Origin: Streptomyces sp. M92
Lineage (GTDB): Bacteria > Actinomycetota > Actinomycetes > Streptomycetales > Streptomycetaceae
Reading direction: 5' to 3'
Length of the DNA: 64,000 nucleotides
NCBI RefSeq assembly: GCF_028473745.1
Contig: NZ_CP101137.1
Span: forward strand, 5,704,001 to 5,768,000
Part shown: positions 7,811 to 17,159 of the stretch, piece by piece
Layout of the letters: every line of letters starts with the position of its first letter
Position numbering within the stretch: position 1 is the stretch's first letter
Notes under the pieces: model-generated
Told to the model about the DNA's origin: nothing
What the model saw: the letters and a program-made list of their open reading frames with translations, nothing else
The model's database searches: none
Translations under genes and position numbers: made by a program

Positions 7811-8584
7811 TCAGATGCGCGAGTTCCGCAGCGACTGCCACACGGCGCCGGTCAGCGCCCGCGTCGCCCGCGGGACCGACAGGTGCTCGTGCTCGCGGTA
7901 CAGGGTCCAGTTGTACCGCACGAGCGACAGCTTGTTGGAGGACAGCGATCCGGCCTGGTGGGCCCTGTACACCGCGAGCGGCTCAGCCAGGCCTCGGGCA
8001 TCAGCGCCGTCCCGCATGATCGACAGCCACAGGGCGTAGTCCTGGCGCTTGCGCATCTCCGGCATCAGCCTCGTGCCGAGAACGTTGCGGTCGTACATGG
8101 CGGTGAGTGCGCCGATGTGGTCCCGGACCAGCATGGCGCGGTAGTCCACGTGCTCCCGCGCACGGATCACCCGGCCGTTGGGGACCCAGTCGGTGCTGTC
8201 ACCGTCGTGGTCGGCGTCCATCTTGAAGTACGAGGTGAACGTCAACGGCGCGCGGCCTTGGGCGGCGAAGGCGAGCTGCTTCTCGGTCTTCTCCGGCAGC
8301 CACATGTCGTCCGAGTCGAGGAAGGCGATGTAGTCCCCGCGGGCCCGCTCGATGGCGAGGTTGCGGGCCCGGCCCGCCCCTCCCCGCTCGGGCGCGGAAC
8401 GGGGCAGGACGCGCTCGTCCTGGGCGGCGAACTCGCGCAGCAGGTCCATGGAACCGTCGGAGGACTGGTCGTCGGTGACCAGCAGCTCCAGGTCACTGTG
8501 GGTCTGTGTGAGTACCGACCGGACGGCCGCACCGAGGGTGGCCGCCGAGTTGTACACGGGCATCACGACAGACACCAAGGACAC
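7811..8584 (-). CDS. Family 2 glycosyltransferase
   Basis: A 257-residue GT-A-fold enzyme. VSVVMPVYNSAATL at the N-terminus, DDQSSDGS at residues 38-45 and the metal/nucleotide-sugar binding DSDD near residues 90-93 are classic GT2 motifs; a KRQDYALWLSIMRDG segment fits the acceptor-side region. GTG start at 8582-8584 is preceded by AAGGAG. No transmembrane helices are seen, so it is probably cytoplasmic, transferring a sugar to a cell-surface or lipid-linked acceptor. No other glycan genes are adjacent. Confidence 0.9.
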   Translation of the reverse strand: MSLVSVVMPVYNSAATLGAAVRSVLTQTHSDLELLVTDDQSSDGSMDLLREFAAQDERVLPRSAPERGGAGRARNLAIERARGDYIAFLDSDDMWLPEKTEKQLAFAAQGRAPLTFTSYFKMDADHDGDSTDWVPNGRVIRAREHVDYRAMLVRDHIGALTAMYDRNVLGTRLMPEMRKRQDYALWLSIMRDGADARGLAEPLAVYRAHQAGSLSSNKLSLVRYNWTLYREHEHLSVPRATRALTGAVWQSLRNSRI

Positions 8585-9227
8585 AGCGCTTCTCCTTCAC
8601 CAGAACAGGAACGACGGTTCATTCAAGCACCGCTGCCGAGCGGGAGCTGACGTGCGGGCAGTCGTCGCTGGTCGGGGACGACCGGTCTCGACGTCACGGT
8701 GATCGCCGTGCGGGTCCGACTGCGGGTCGGCGTGCCCGACTCGGCGCATCCCACTGGCCCCGCTCCCGCCCAGCGAGGAACGACGGTTCCACGCGGGCCC
8801 GTTACCCGCGCACTGGCGGCCGTCAGCGACGCGGGTCCCGTCGTGGGGCGAGCGGGACCCGCGCGCGCTGCCCAACGCGTCGACCGCCAGGCCGTTACGC
8901 TGCCGAAAGAGCGAAGCCCCCAGACAGGAAGGATTGCCGGCGGCGTGACCCGGCAGCACGGTCTGTCGGCGCACCGGCTGGACCATGCGCGACACCCCGC
9001 ACCGGTGACATCTCCGGCCGCCGCCCGCATCGGCACGAAGAGCACGCCCCGACATCGTGGTCGCGCACAACGGACAGGGACGCATCTCCGCGCGAGGTCC
9101 GGGAGGACACCCGGGCGCCGACCGGCGAGCCCGTTCGCACGGCGTAACCCCAGTGGCCGACCGCCGCCCCCGGGACGAGGCTGTTGGTTACTGCCCCCGC
9201 TGTGCGTCGCTGGAGGCCCGAGCCCTC
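8585..9227. other. 643-bp stretch without a convincing gene
   Basis: Both strands are open in places only because of high G+C; no frame gives a recognisable protein. It separates the glycosyltransferase start from the SpoIIE phosphatase start and may hold promoters for both. No clear operator or RNA was seen. Confidence 0.5.
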
Positions 9228-10964
9228 ATGGATCATCTTCCCCCGGTGCGCGACGCACGTGCCCGCCTGGAGCGGGAGGCGATCAGAGGGTTGCTGCAGG
9301 CCCAGCGGCGGCGCATCCGGTCCTACACACGGGACTACTACACCGACCACCAGGCCGCTCCGGACATACATCCCCCACCACGGATTCCGCCAGTGTCGCC
9401 GGCCCCGACGGGACAGGAGGTCCTCGACGCGCTCCCCGTGCCGGCCCTGTTGGTGACTCCCGTGCCCGGTGACGACGGCGAGATCGTCGACACCCTCCAC
9501 ACGACCCAGAACGCGGCGGCCGTCGCCTACGTGACCGAGCGGCTTCCCGAAAGCACGCTCTCACCGTGGTCGGGGCCCATGTCGCTGTATGCCCGGTTTC
9601 CCGCCCTGCGCCGGACGCCGATCGTCGGGATGATCAGCCGTGCGCACCACGACCGTGCGGTCCAGGGCCCCGAAGCCGTCGAGTGGGTGGTCGGCAGCCC
9701 TTCCGGGCCGGTACGGCTCATCACCGAAGTCCGTGTCAGCCCCTGCGGTGACCAGCTGCTGCTCAGCTGGGAACCCGGCCACCGCGGGCACATGGCCACC
9801 GCCGCCCAGCATCTGGTACGCACGTGCTGGGCGGAGTGGAACCTCGGGGACGACGGCGTCGAGCCTTCTCTGGGATTCCGCCAGGTCCTCGGGCTGGCGC
9901 ACGGCACCCCACTGCCCACCCTGTCCGACCTCGCGGGCACCGTCACGGACGACAGTCTGCCCGGCCTCTACCAGATGCTGTACGACGTCATCCTTCGGAA
10001 GCGGACCGCGGACTGCACACTTCGCCTGGCCGGCAGGACCAACCGGATCACCCGCATGATCGCCGAGCCCGTACGGATCGCCCCCGGGATGCTGGTCTGG
10101 GGCGTCCGCGCCGTGCTCACCGACGTCACCGCCGAGCGTTGCCGCCGTGAGACGGCAGACCACGCCGAACGGGAAGCACGTCGTCAGCGCCAGCACGCCA
10201 AGACGCTCGGGGAGGTCGCGGAGGCCCTGCGGGAAGCGGTGCTGCCGCACTTCCACGACGAGCTGGCCGCCTACGGTCTCCAGGCCGCAGCCGTCTACCG
10301 GCCGGACGCGCGCGAGGCGGGAGTGGGCGGCGACTGGTACAAGGCTCGCAAACTGCCGGACGGCCGGCTCCTGGTCGCCCTCGGCGACGCCCGGGGCCAC
10401 GGACTGTCCGCGGTCACCCTGATGGCGAAGCTGCGCTATGCCCTCGCCGGGCTCGCCTACACGGAGCGGCCGGTCGAGCAACTGACGTACTGGCTCAACG
10501 AGACCGCCTGCGCCGACGGCACCGAGTCCACCGCCACCGGCGTCATCGCCAGCTACCACCCCGAGCGGCAGTTGCTGCGCTGGGTATCTGCCGGACACCC
10601 CACCCCGGTGCTGGTCCGCGACGGGCGCGCCACATCCCTGCCCGCCCCGCCCGGCGGGCCGGGACTCCCCCTCGGTGTGCTGACCGGGGCGCCCTACACC
10701 GCCGACGAGACCCCGCTCCGGATCGGCGACATCGTCCTCATCTACTCGGACGGCCTCACCGAGCGCCGGGGCGGTGACCCGGACCTCGACACGCTGCGCT
10801 TCCTCGACGCCGCCGAGACCTCCTTGCGGACGGCGGCCCCGGGCCCGGCCAGGGAGGGGCTGCACGCCTACGCCGAGCACCTCGTCGCCCGCCTCGACGG
10901 CCCGCACCGTTCGGACGACGCCACCCTCCTGGCCCTGCGCAGGATCGCACCGCACGGCGGATAG
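9228..10964 (+). CDS. SpoIIE/PP2C-type serine phosphatase with N-terminal sensor region
   Basis: A 578-residue protein from ATG 9228; the frame is open back to 9057 but the extra residues look random and GGAGG sits at 9210-9214. Residues ~1-40 are basic and helical. Residues ~60-320 resemble PAS-type sensor segments. A short coiled coil (ETADHAEREARRQRQHAKTL) leads into the SpoIIE domain: GVGGDWYKARKL (~366), GDARGHGLSA (~385), YSDGLTERRG (~505), RSDDATLLAL (~561), which contain the metal-binding aspartates. Such proteins dephosphorylate anti-sigma antagonists in partner-switching pathways; an RsbW-like ATPase lies 47 kb away in this window, but no link is implied. Confidence 0.9.
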   Translation: MDHLPPVRDARARLEREAIRGLLQAQRRRIRSYTRDYYTDHQAAPDIHPPPRIPPVSPAPTGQEVLDALPVPALLVTPVPGDDGEIVDTLHTTQNAAAVAYVTERLPESTLSPWSGPMSLYARFPALRRTPIVGMISRAHHDRAVQGPEAVEWVVGSPSGPVRLITEVRVSPCGDQLLLSWEPGHRGHMATAAQHLVRTCWAEWNLGDDGVEPSLGFRQVLGLAHGTPLPTLSDLAGTVTDDSLPGLYQMLYDVILRKRTADCTLRLAGRTNRITRMIAEPVRIAPGMLVWGVRAVLTDVTAERCRRETADHAEREARRQRQHAKTLGEVAEALREAVLPHFHDELAAYGLQAAAVYRPDAREAGVGGDWYKARKLPDGRLLVALGDARGHGLSAVTLMAKLRYALAGLAYTERPVEQLTYWLNETACADGTESTATGVIASYHPERQLLRWVSAGHPTPVLVRDGRATSLPAPPGGPGLPLGVLTGAPYTADETPLRIGDIVLIYSDGLTERRGGDPDLDTLRFLDAAETSLRTAAPGPAREGLHAYAEHLVARLDGPHRSDDATLLALRRIAPHGG

Positions 10965-10973
10965 CGCACCGCC

Positions 10974-11139
10974 CGCCATCGCGGTGTCGATCGCGGCGAA
11001 GCGCATCACCGTCGAGCACACGCTCGCCGACCACAAACGCTGGAAGCAGCTGACCCGCTGGACGCACCGGCGAGAGTCCCTGCCCGACACCCACCAGGCC
11101 ATCGCCGGCCCCGTCTCCGGCCGCACCGCCAACGCGTGA
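10974..11139 (+). pseudogene. C-terminal scrap of an IS5-type transposase
   Basis: The plus frame ending at TGA 11137-11139 reads RITVEHTLADHKRWKQLTRW and HRRESLPDTHQAIAG, the end of DDE transposases common in Streptomyces. The rest of the element is absent and no terminal repeats were found. Confidence 0.65.
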
Positions 11140-11271
11140 CCATGGCCCTGATCAGGCAAAACATGCCTCGACCACAATCACGCACCAGCTCGTAAGAACT
11201 TTTAACGGAATGACTCACGAGGCATCGTCGGCCCTGGGGCAGTGGGTACAGCCAGGTGCGAGGATGCTGTC

Positions 11272-11979
11272 GTGTTGGATGCGATCAACGCGGTGGACTG
11301 GGGTGCCATACCTGGCCATCCCGACTGGTATGAACCGGCTCGTGCCGCCCGAGGTCTGCGCGCGCTGGCGGATGCAGCAAACCTGGCGGAAGTGGCTGAG
11401 GCCAGCTCGTTGCTCCGCGACGGCGGAATCGGCCATGGCCACAGTGCCGCGGTGTTTCCGGCGGCCGCGGTCGCGACCCCTCTGCTCCTGGACATCGCGA
11501 GGCAGGGTCACCCGGCAGCACGGGACGCCGCGTTGGGGCTGGTCGATGAGGCCCTGTCGTCCTATCCCCACGGCGAGTACACGCGGGTGACGACGTCCTA
11601 TGGCACAGCAGTCCCGATCTGCTGCACCATCGCCCACCAGTTGCGAGCTCGCTCAGCTCTCCTTGCTGAACTGGGCAAGCGGGGCAGGGCACTGCTTGCC
11701 GACGCGGCCGAGCACTGGCGTTTCGAGATCCGAGAGTGCGTCGCCGACAGCAATGACACGGCAGCCTTCGGGGCTCTGGCCGGCTGTTTCCCGAGCGGCA
11801 TGCACGCGGCGGAACTACACGTCGGCGGCCAGATCGCTGTGTTGGACGAGGTTGCCCTCGAATACCCGCCCGCGAACGGCTCTGTTGAGGCGTGCCTGCG
11901 GGTGACGGGATGGCGTCCGGCCGACCTGCCGCCCAGCGCCGTCCTGTTCCCAGCAGAGTGCGGTGAACGCGTGCACTGA
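11272..11979 (+). CDS. Hypothetical protein, helical-repeat-like
   Basis: A 235-residue protein. GTG 11272 (GAGG eight bases upstream) is preferred over 11242. The sequence is Ala/Leu-rich and mostly helical, with repeated units such as ARAARGLRALADAANLAEVA and HPAARDAALGLVDEALSSYP that resemble HEAT-type helical repeats. I do not recognise a catalytic motif. Transposase fragments lie on both sides. Composition is normal for the window and the frame is intact, so it is probably a real gene of unknown role. Confidence 0.7.
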   Translation: MLDAINAVDWGAIPGHPDWYEPARAARGLRALADAANLAEVAEASSLLRDGGIGHGHSAAVFPAAAVATPLLLDIARQGHPAARDAALGLVDEALSSYPHGEYTRVTTSYGTAVPICCTIAHQLRARSALLAELGKRGRALLADAAEHWRFEIRECVADSNDTAAFGALAGCFPSGMHAAELHVGGQIAVLDEVALEYPPANGSVEACLRVTGWRPADLPPSAVLFPAECGERVH

Positions 11980-12014
11980 CCAGCATCTACAGTTCACGGT
12001 CCATGCGGTACAGG

Positions 12015-12543
12015 GGCCGTCTGCTGTCGTGGGATGGCACGCCTCCAGTAGATGAGGGCGCATCCCAAGACGAGGAGTGCTTCGTGGATGTCGTCGTGTC
12101 GTTCCCAGCGGATGCGTAGGCAGCGGAAGCCGTGGAGCGAGGCGACCGTGCGCTCGACGACGTAGCGGAAGGTGCCCCAGGCCGGTGCCGTGGGCTGCCC
12201 CGCTTGGCGATCACGGGGCGGATGCCTCGTTGACGGAGCTCCCGACGGTAGGTGTCGTGGTCGTAGCCGCGGTCGGCCAGCGGAGCATCCGGACGTCGGC
12301 TGGGTCCACCCACCCGGCCGGCGATGGACGGGATCTTGTCGAGCAGCGACAGCAGTTGAGTGACGTCGTTGCGGTTGCCGCCGGTCAGTGACACCGCGAG
12401 TGGGGTGCCTTGTCCGTCGACGATGAGGTGGTGCTTGCTGCCCGGCCGTGCGCGGTCGACCGGGCTGGGCCCGCTTTTGGGCCCCGTCGGGCAGCCCGCA
12501 CGTGGGAGGAGTCGATCACCGCCCGTTCCCAGTCCAGCTGGTT
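12015..12543 (-). mobile_element. IS5-type transposase fragment, C-terminal half
   Basis: The minus strand encodes RPGSKHHLIVDGQGTPLAVS, LTGGNRNDVTQLLSLLDKIP and DAPLADRGYDHDTYRRELRQ, the second and third catalytic regions of an IS5-group transposase. Around 12190 the frame breaks; the expected tail (FRYVVERTVASLHGFRCLR) continues in another frame. The N-terminal half is replaced, without a stop, by an IS630-type N-terminus, making a chimeric ORF. Confidence 0.8.
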
Positions 12544-12963
12544 CTTCGACCGCGATCGCGCGGCGGGCAGGAACCTGGCAGCTCCAGCCGTGCCGCTTGA
12601 GCAGGGCGGCGACGCCCTGCACGGTGTGACTCTCGTGAAACCGGCGCCCGATCAGCGTGATGCGTGGCAGGGTCCAGATCTGGTCCGGCCAGCCGTGTGC
12701 CACCGGACCCTTGAGCAGCTCACCTTCCAGCACGGCGAACAGGTCGTCGCTCAGCGGCGGCAGCGACGTCGGCCCCTTCGAGGCCAGGACCCTCTGCCCG
12801 CCCTGCGACCAGGCTTTACGCCAGCGCTGCACTGACCGGGCGCTGACACGCAGGTCGTGCGCGATGACCGTGTTCTGGTCGCCGTACCAGAACAGCTCGG
12901 CCGCCTCCAACCGCGACCTTTCACGGCAGACCCGGTCAGGCCGCCACCCTGGGCATACCTCAT
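12544..12963 (-). mobile_element. IS630-type transposase fragment, N-terminal half
   Basis: Minus-strand start MRYAQGGGLT at 12963, a frameshift near 12925, then RLEAAELFWYGDQNTVIAHD, SARSVQRWRKAWSQGG and HGWPDQIWTLPRITLIGRRF. These are the winged-helix DNA-binding part of IS630-family transposases. It ends at about 12544, where IS5-type sequence begins; the DDE part is lost. Confidence 0.75.
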
Positions 12964-13054
12964 CTACTCGGGATACCGCCGGGATCATGAGCCGTCAGCC
13001 CACCGAGACCACGCTTTGAAGGTCAGTAACCGGACCGCACGACGTCCTGCGCTT

Positions 13055-13837
13055 TCACCGCTCGTGGACCCCCAGGCCCTCACGGCCCGGCGCGAGGCCG
13101 GGGTTCAGGACGAGTTCCCCGTCGTACTCACCGCCTGCCTCGGGCCGGTAGGACAGCGGTACTTCGCCGGGCAGCGCGCTCAGCCGCTCCCGCAGGGCCG
13201 CGGACGTGCGGGCGTAGTCCGCCGCGTCGTGCCGGTCCGCGCCGTACGCCACGAACGGCTTGAGCGGCGCCATTCCCGTGTACCAGAACGTGCCGTGGAG
13301 CAGCGGGAACAACACCTCGTCCACGTGCCCGTGGATCCCGCGGGGCCCGAACCCGGACGACCGTGCCCCCACTGACGTGACGGCCAGGGCCCGCTTGCCG
13401 GCCAGACCGCCGTCCCCGTACCGGCGGGTGTGCCCGTCCGGTGCCTTCACGCCGAACCCGAGGCCCTGGACCAGGACCCGGTCGAACCAGCCCTTGAGAA
13501 TCGCCGGAGGCCCGAACCACCACAGGGGGAACTGCAGGACCAGCACGTCCGCCCAGAGCAGCTTCTCGATCTCGGCTCGGATGTCGGCGCTCAACTCGCC
13601 TGCCGCGTACGCGCGTTCCTGCTCAGCGCCGACGAACAACCGCTCACCGCCGGGAGGCCTGCCGCCGAAGTCGTCGGCGTCGAGGACCGCCTTCCACTTC
13701 ATGGCGTACAGATCCGACACCTGGTACGCGTGCCCGAGCTCGTCTAGGGCACCGAGCGCGTCGGACATCAGGGAGCCGTTGAGGGAGCGCTGCTCGGGGT
13801 GAGCGAGGACCCAGAGAATGTTCATGCGCCCAAGCAT
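13055..13837 (-). CDS. NAD(P)H-dependent quinone-type oxidoreductase (flavodoxin-like fold)
   Basis: A 260-residue NQO/MdaB-type flavoprotein. MNILWVLAHPEQRSLNGSLM binds the FMN/FAD phosphate. LQFPLWWFGPPAILKGWFDR is the family signature before the flavin ring site, followed by HGTFWYTGMAPLKPFVAYGA. The ATG at 13835-13837 has AGGGAG seven bases upstream and adds four residues before the conserved MNIL. The enzyme would reduce quinones or other electrophiles by two electrons in the cytoplasm. It stands alone between transposase fragments and looks intact. Confidence 0.92.
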   Translation of the reverse strand: MLGRMNILWVLAHPEQRSLNGSLMSDALGALDELGHAYQVSDLYAMKWKAVLDADDFGGRPPGGERLFVGAEQERAYAAGELSADIRAEIEKLLWADVLVLQFPLWWFGPPAILKGWFDRVLVQGLGFGVKAPDGHTRRYGDGGLAGKRALAVTSVGARSSGFGPRGIHGHVDEVLFPLLHGTFWYTGMAPLKPFVAYGADRHDAADYARTSAALRERLSALPGEVPLSYRPEAGGEYDGELVLNPGLAPGREGLGVHER

Positions 13838-13946
13838 GTGCTTTCTCCCTGCGAAGCGTCAGTGGCCGGACAGCCACCAAGTGAAAGAATCTGGCCACCG
13901 GAGGGCAAAGGAACAAGGACCGTCCAAGTGCGCAGGCGGGCTGCGA

Positions 13947-14095
13947 TCAGCCGTAATTGCGACGGAAGGTACGGTTCCGACCCCTGGGCCCGATGAAGTC
14001 CATGAGATTGAGGCCACCGTCCTCGCGGGCCTGACGAGAGCGGCCGGCGACTGCCTTGCGTTCCAGGGCCTCCTGGAACCTCCGCTTGGCATCCG
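13947..14095 (-). pseudogene. DUF5302-like remnant
   Basis: About 50 residues ending at 13947 read AEADAKRRFQEALERKAVAG and end NRTFRRNYG, like the C-terminal part of the small DUF5302 family (normally ending FRRKSG). The expected acidic N-terminus is replaced by transposase sequence, so the gene is 5'-truncated. Confidence 0.5.
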
Positions 14096-14345
14096 CCTCG
14101 GCCCCAGCCCACGTCGCGGCGGGTGGCCGGACAGCGGTTCTTCGAGCCCGGCGGCCTGTCTGGCCCGGGCCGGGTCGGTTTCGGTTCACCGGCTGGAGAC
14201 CCGGTCTTCGACACGCAGGCTTTCGAACCCTCTGCGGACGCGGGCGGGCGTCAGTTTGTTCGGCTCCGCCGGTTTCTCCCAGGCTCGTCGAAGACCGGTG
14301 GCCAGCGGGCGGGCGAGCTGGAGGGTCATGTCCATTCTCGTGGTG
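14096..14345 (-). mobile_element. C-terminal fragment of a transposase (NF041680-like)
   Basis: The minus strand reads RRAWEKPAEPNKLTPARVRR, then after a frameshift near 14214 KTGSPAGEPKPTRPGPDRPP and GSKNRCPATRRDVG. This basic tail is familiar from a putative Streptomyces transposase family. Only about 80 residues remain. Confidence 0.6.
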
Positions 14346-14352
14346 TAGGCGA

Positions 14353-14706
14353 TCAGTCGTCTGACGCGGCGGGCAGGGCGGTCAGGGCATCGCGGTGGAG
14401 GGCGTCCATGCTCTCGTCGGAGAGGTAGCGGCGTCGGAAGGCGATCCATTCGCTGTGGAGTTCGGCGAGGACCGCGGTGGCCAGGCGGAGGATGGCGGCC
14501 GGGTTCGGGAAGACCTGGACGACGTCGGTGCGGCGTTTGGTCTCCCGGTTCAGCCGCTCCAGCGAGTTCGTTGACTGGATCTTCTTCCAGTGCTGGTGGG
14601 GAAAGTCCGCGAACGCGGTCAGGCCCTCCTTGGGGGCCAGCGGTATCTCTCTGACCTTCGGGAGCTGCCGGCCGAGCAGGCCTGCCACGGTGTCGAGCTG
14701 AGTGCT
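14353..14706 (-). mobile_element. IS256-family transposase, C-terminal fragment
   Basis: Minus-strand residues QLDTVAGLLGRQLPKV, LTAFADFPHQHWKKIQSTNS, LERLNRETKRRTDVVQVFPN and RRYLSDESMDAL form the conserved C-terminal block of IS256/Mutator-type transposases. The catalytic N-terminal two thirds are missing. Confidence 0.85.
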
Positions 14707-14708
14707 CC

Positions 14709-14800
14709 CACACCTCCGCCAGGGTGATCGCTGCCCACACCTCGCGCAGAAGGAGAAGCTGGTAGGCCTCCAGGGTGCGGAGGCTGGGCTGTCCTGTGAC
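14709..14800 (-). pseudogene. Unplaced protein fragment next to the IS256 remnant
   Basis: A different minus frame reads SLRTLEAYQLLLLREVWAAI and TLAEVWEH, which looks like real coding sequence but does not continue in frame into the IS256 tail. Possibly part of another transposase; not identified. Confidence 0.3.
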
Positions 14801-14938
14801 AGCGAAAATTGATCAGTGCCATCGAAGTCTGGGTGGCTCAGGTCACGTGCACCGTGGTCCCTGGGGTGGAGGCGGCTGTTGTGGCTGTGATGACCAGGGC
14901 GTCGGCGGGAAGAAGGTCCGTAACTTAGGGAGGCTGCA

Positions 14939-15286
14939 GTGAAGCGTGACCGGGTCGGGCTGGCCGAGGTACTGGCAGCAGCGGAGGATGCCGCGCCGGT
15001 GCGCTCCCTCGACGTCGTGGCGGACAGCCTGCGTGATCGGTTCGGTGCGCGTTATGCGTCGTTCCTGTTCGTCGACGTCGTCGGCCGGCGTTTGCTACGG
15101 GTCAATGACGAGGGGACGGCGCCACAGGAGGACGGCGCCGACGTTCGGCGAGCGCCTCCCATCGGGTCCACTATGTGCCGTTGGGCTGGCTGTGCTGGCA
15201 CTGCCTGGTTCCGCGGCGCCAGTGCCCCTCCCGCCGCGATCTGCTGCCGCGCATCTTCCACGGATTGTTCGCCCACGACAGCGTGA
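14939..15286 (+). pseudogene. 5' fragment of a SpoIIE-type phosphatase gene
   Basis: From ATG/GTG near 14939, residues 7-60 (GLAEVLAAAEDAAPVRSLDV and DRFGARYASFLFVDVVGRRL) match the N-terminal GAF-like region of Streptomyces SpoIIE phosphatases. After about 15160 the frame degenerates into Cys/Ala-rich nonsense, and an IS21 fragment follows at 15400. The catalytic domain is absent. Confidence 0.6.
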
Positions 15287-15399
15287 GGTTCAACGGGCAC
15301 GAGTGCGGCGTACTGCTGGAGTAGCTGACCTCGGAACCAGCACTCGCCGACAGCAAGCCGTGGACGGCCGATCCAAGTGAAGCAAGAAGGGCTAGCCTC

Positions 15400-15749
15400 T
15401 CTGCCTCAAACGAGCTGGTCGAAGCCTCCGACGAGAAGCAGCTGACCAAGACCATCGCCCGCTACTGCCGAGTCGACCTGCTCTGCATCGACGAGCTCGG
15501 CTACGCGGAACTCGACCGCCGCGGAGCTGAACCTCTCTTTCAGTTCCTGCCCGAACGCGAGGAGAAGAACAGCGTCGCCATCGTCTCCAACGAGTCTTTC
15601 AGCGGTTGGACCAAGACCTTTACCGACCCCCGTCTCTGCGCGGCCGTCGTCGACCGTCTCACCTTGGCGGCAACATCATTCAGACCGGCACCGACTCCTA
15701 CCGTCTCGCCACCACCCGCGCCCGCGGTGAGCAGCAGGCCGTCGGCTGA
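15400..15749 (+). mobile_element. IS21-family helper ATPase (istB) fragment
   Basis: The plus strand reads NELVEASDEKQLTKTIARYC, VDLLCIDELGYAELDRRGAE and SNESFSGWTKTFTDPRLCAA, the Walker B and sensor part of IstB. One base is missing near 15667 (expected LTFGGNII); the tail GGNIIQTGTDSYRLATTRAR continues in another frame to TGA 15747-15749. The Walker A half and istA are gone. Confidence 0.85.
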
Positions 15750-15787
15750 ACCGAACGCGGCAGTGCCTGCCGGGCGATGTGGGCGAC

Positions 15788-16222
15788 CTACCCCTGACGC
15801 AGAAATCTCCGCAGGTCCGCAGCTACAGCCGTCATGCCTTCACCGGCTTCGATCACGGTCGTCACCGTGCACTTCCAGTCACCGGGAAAGAAGCCGGACC
15901 GAAGCGTCCAGTCCAGATACACATGACCACCCGAGCCGAAGGTCGCCGTCACGACCAGACGGTCGTTGATCCAAACCCGCTCCCTCCCCCAGCCACGGAA
16001 GTCGCGCGCGAGGCCGTCGAAGAACTCGCTCATGTCATCCCAGACGGTGACGGTCACATTCTCGAGCCGTGCACGCACACCATCAGCAACGGCCTCCACC
16101 GCGAAGATGGACTCGTACTCATCCGCACGCGACCAGTCGAACAAGCGGACAGAGGCCGCCAGCGCCCCCGACCCCCGCACGACGAGCTCAGCTTGCCCTG
16201 GCCCCCCCTCGATCAGACTCAC
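15788..16222 (-). CDS. DUF6228-family protein
   Basis: A 144-residue protein. LENVTVTVWDDMSEFFDGLA, RDFRGWGRERVWINDRLVVT and ATFGSGGHVYLDWTLR fit DUF6228 as I remember it, a small beta-rich actinobacterial family without known function, often found singly near variable regions. The ORF is uninterrupted and of family length. It overlaps the end of a possible small membrane-protein gene upstream on the same strand by 35 bases. Confidence 0.75.
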   Translation of the reverse strand: MSLIEGGPGQAELVVRGSGALAASVRLFDWSRADEYESIFAVEAVADGVRARLENVTVTVWDDMSEFFDGLARDFRGWGRERVWINDRLVVTATFGSGGHVYLDWTLRSGFFPGDWKCTVTTVIEAGEGMTAVAADLRRFLRQG

Positions 16223-16505
16223 CCGCCGAAGGATACGGACGCCGACACGTTGACGACATCACGATCCGGTGCCCAGGACCGTTGCTGATTCTCATCAGCC
16301 TTCGACGGCCCGGCGACAGCCATCTGTTCCCAACTCCCAATGCACCCACCACGTTGACCGCGATGACCAACCGCAAGCGCTGCACCTTCCTGCGGTAGAC
16401 GACGAGTGACGATACGCCGAGGAAGAACAATGTCAGGAACGCCACGACCAACAACTTCAAGGTGCCCACGTCTGGAAACACAACGTCACCCTGTCCGCGC
16501 CCCAC
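16188..16505 (-). CDS. Possible small membrane protein
   Basis: A 105-residue ORF with one clear transmembrane helix (LKLLVVAFLTLFFLGVSSLV, about residues 17-36) and a basic stretch after it. The last ~40 residues are low-complexity and overlap the DUF6228 gene, so the real end may be different. No family recognised; may be a remnant. Confidence 0.4.
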   Translation of the reverse strand: MGRGQGDVVFPDVGTLKLLVVAFLTLFFLGVSSLVVYRRKVQRLRLVIAVNVVGALGVGNRWLSPGRRRLMRISNGPGHRIVMSSTCRRPYPSAGESDRGGARAS

Positions 16506-16562
16506 TGTCCAACGCGCACGGGACCGTCACCACCAACCCGGCCATCGTTTCCGGTCCCGGCA

Positions 16563-16880
16563 CTAGCGTGCGGCGCGGCAGTCGCAGGCGGTGAGCGCCA
16601 GCTCGCGGACAGCGGCCTGTGCGCGGTCGGGGTCCAGGCCCTCGTCGATCGCTTCCAGTGCCGCGTCCGCCGATACCCGGACCGCGCTGGGGCGCGCCTC
16701 ATGGGCGGCGATCGGTAGGCGACGGTGCGGCGGGCCTTCTGTTCGGCCTTGCTCACGCCGCCGGATGTGAGCGGGAAGACCGCGGCCTCGTACACGGAGA
16801 TGCCCGCCGCACGTTCGGTGTCCGCCGTCCGGGGCAGCCCGGTACGGCGGACCCCGCAGCCGGAAGGGGCTCGCCACCGC
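16563..16880 (-). pseudogene. Decayed gene of unknown family
   Basis: Two minus frames each carry protein-like sequence: SVYEAAVFPLTSGGVSKAEQ, then after a shift ADAALEAIDEGLDPDRAQAA and VRELALTACDCRAAR ending at 16563. Together they look like one short broken gene whose 5' end is replaced by the IS3 fragment. Confidence 0.35.
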
Positions 16881-16884
16881 GTCT

Positions 16885-17150
16885 TCCCGGCCGAGTACTT
16901 GGCGGCCTTCCACAGGACTTCACGTTTCTCCTCGAGCTCGCGGACCTTCTTCCACAGGGCCTCGTTCTCCGCTTCCAGCGGGGGCGGCGACTGGGCTGGT
17001 TCCTGCGTCCGCCGTTGCCGTGGACGGGGCGCTCCGGCAGCCCTTGCCCAGTCCCGCAGGGGGTCGGGGTTGATCCCCAGGTCGGCGGCGACCGAACTGA
17101 TCGTCGCTTCGGACGGCGACTCGCACAGCGCGACCGCGTCCGCCCCACGG
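16885..17150 (-). mobile_element. IS3-family orfA fragment
   Basis: The minus strand (in a frame with no long start-to-stop ORF) reads SEATISSVAADLGINPDPLR, DWARAAGAPRPRQRR and LEAENEALWKKVRELEEKRE, then AAKYSAGKTRW. This is the HTH plus leucine-zipper part of IS3 OrfA, which normally ends KYFAGETRW. orfB is absent. Confidence 0.8.
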
Positions 17151-17159
17151 GTATGCCGT

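Noticed and set aside
9057..9227. Upstream extension of the SpoIIE phosphatase from 9057
   Set aside because: The extra residues are Gly/Arg/Pro-rich noise and ATG 9228 gives a sensible N-terminus.
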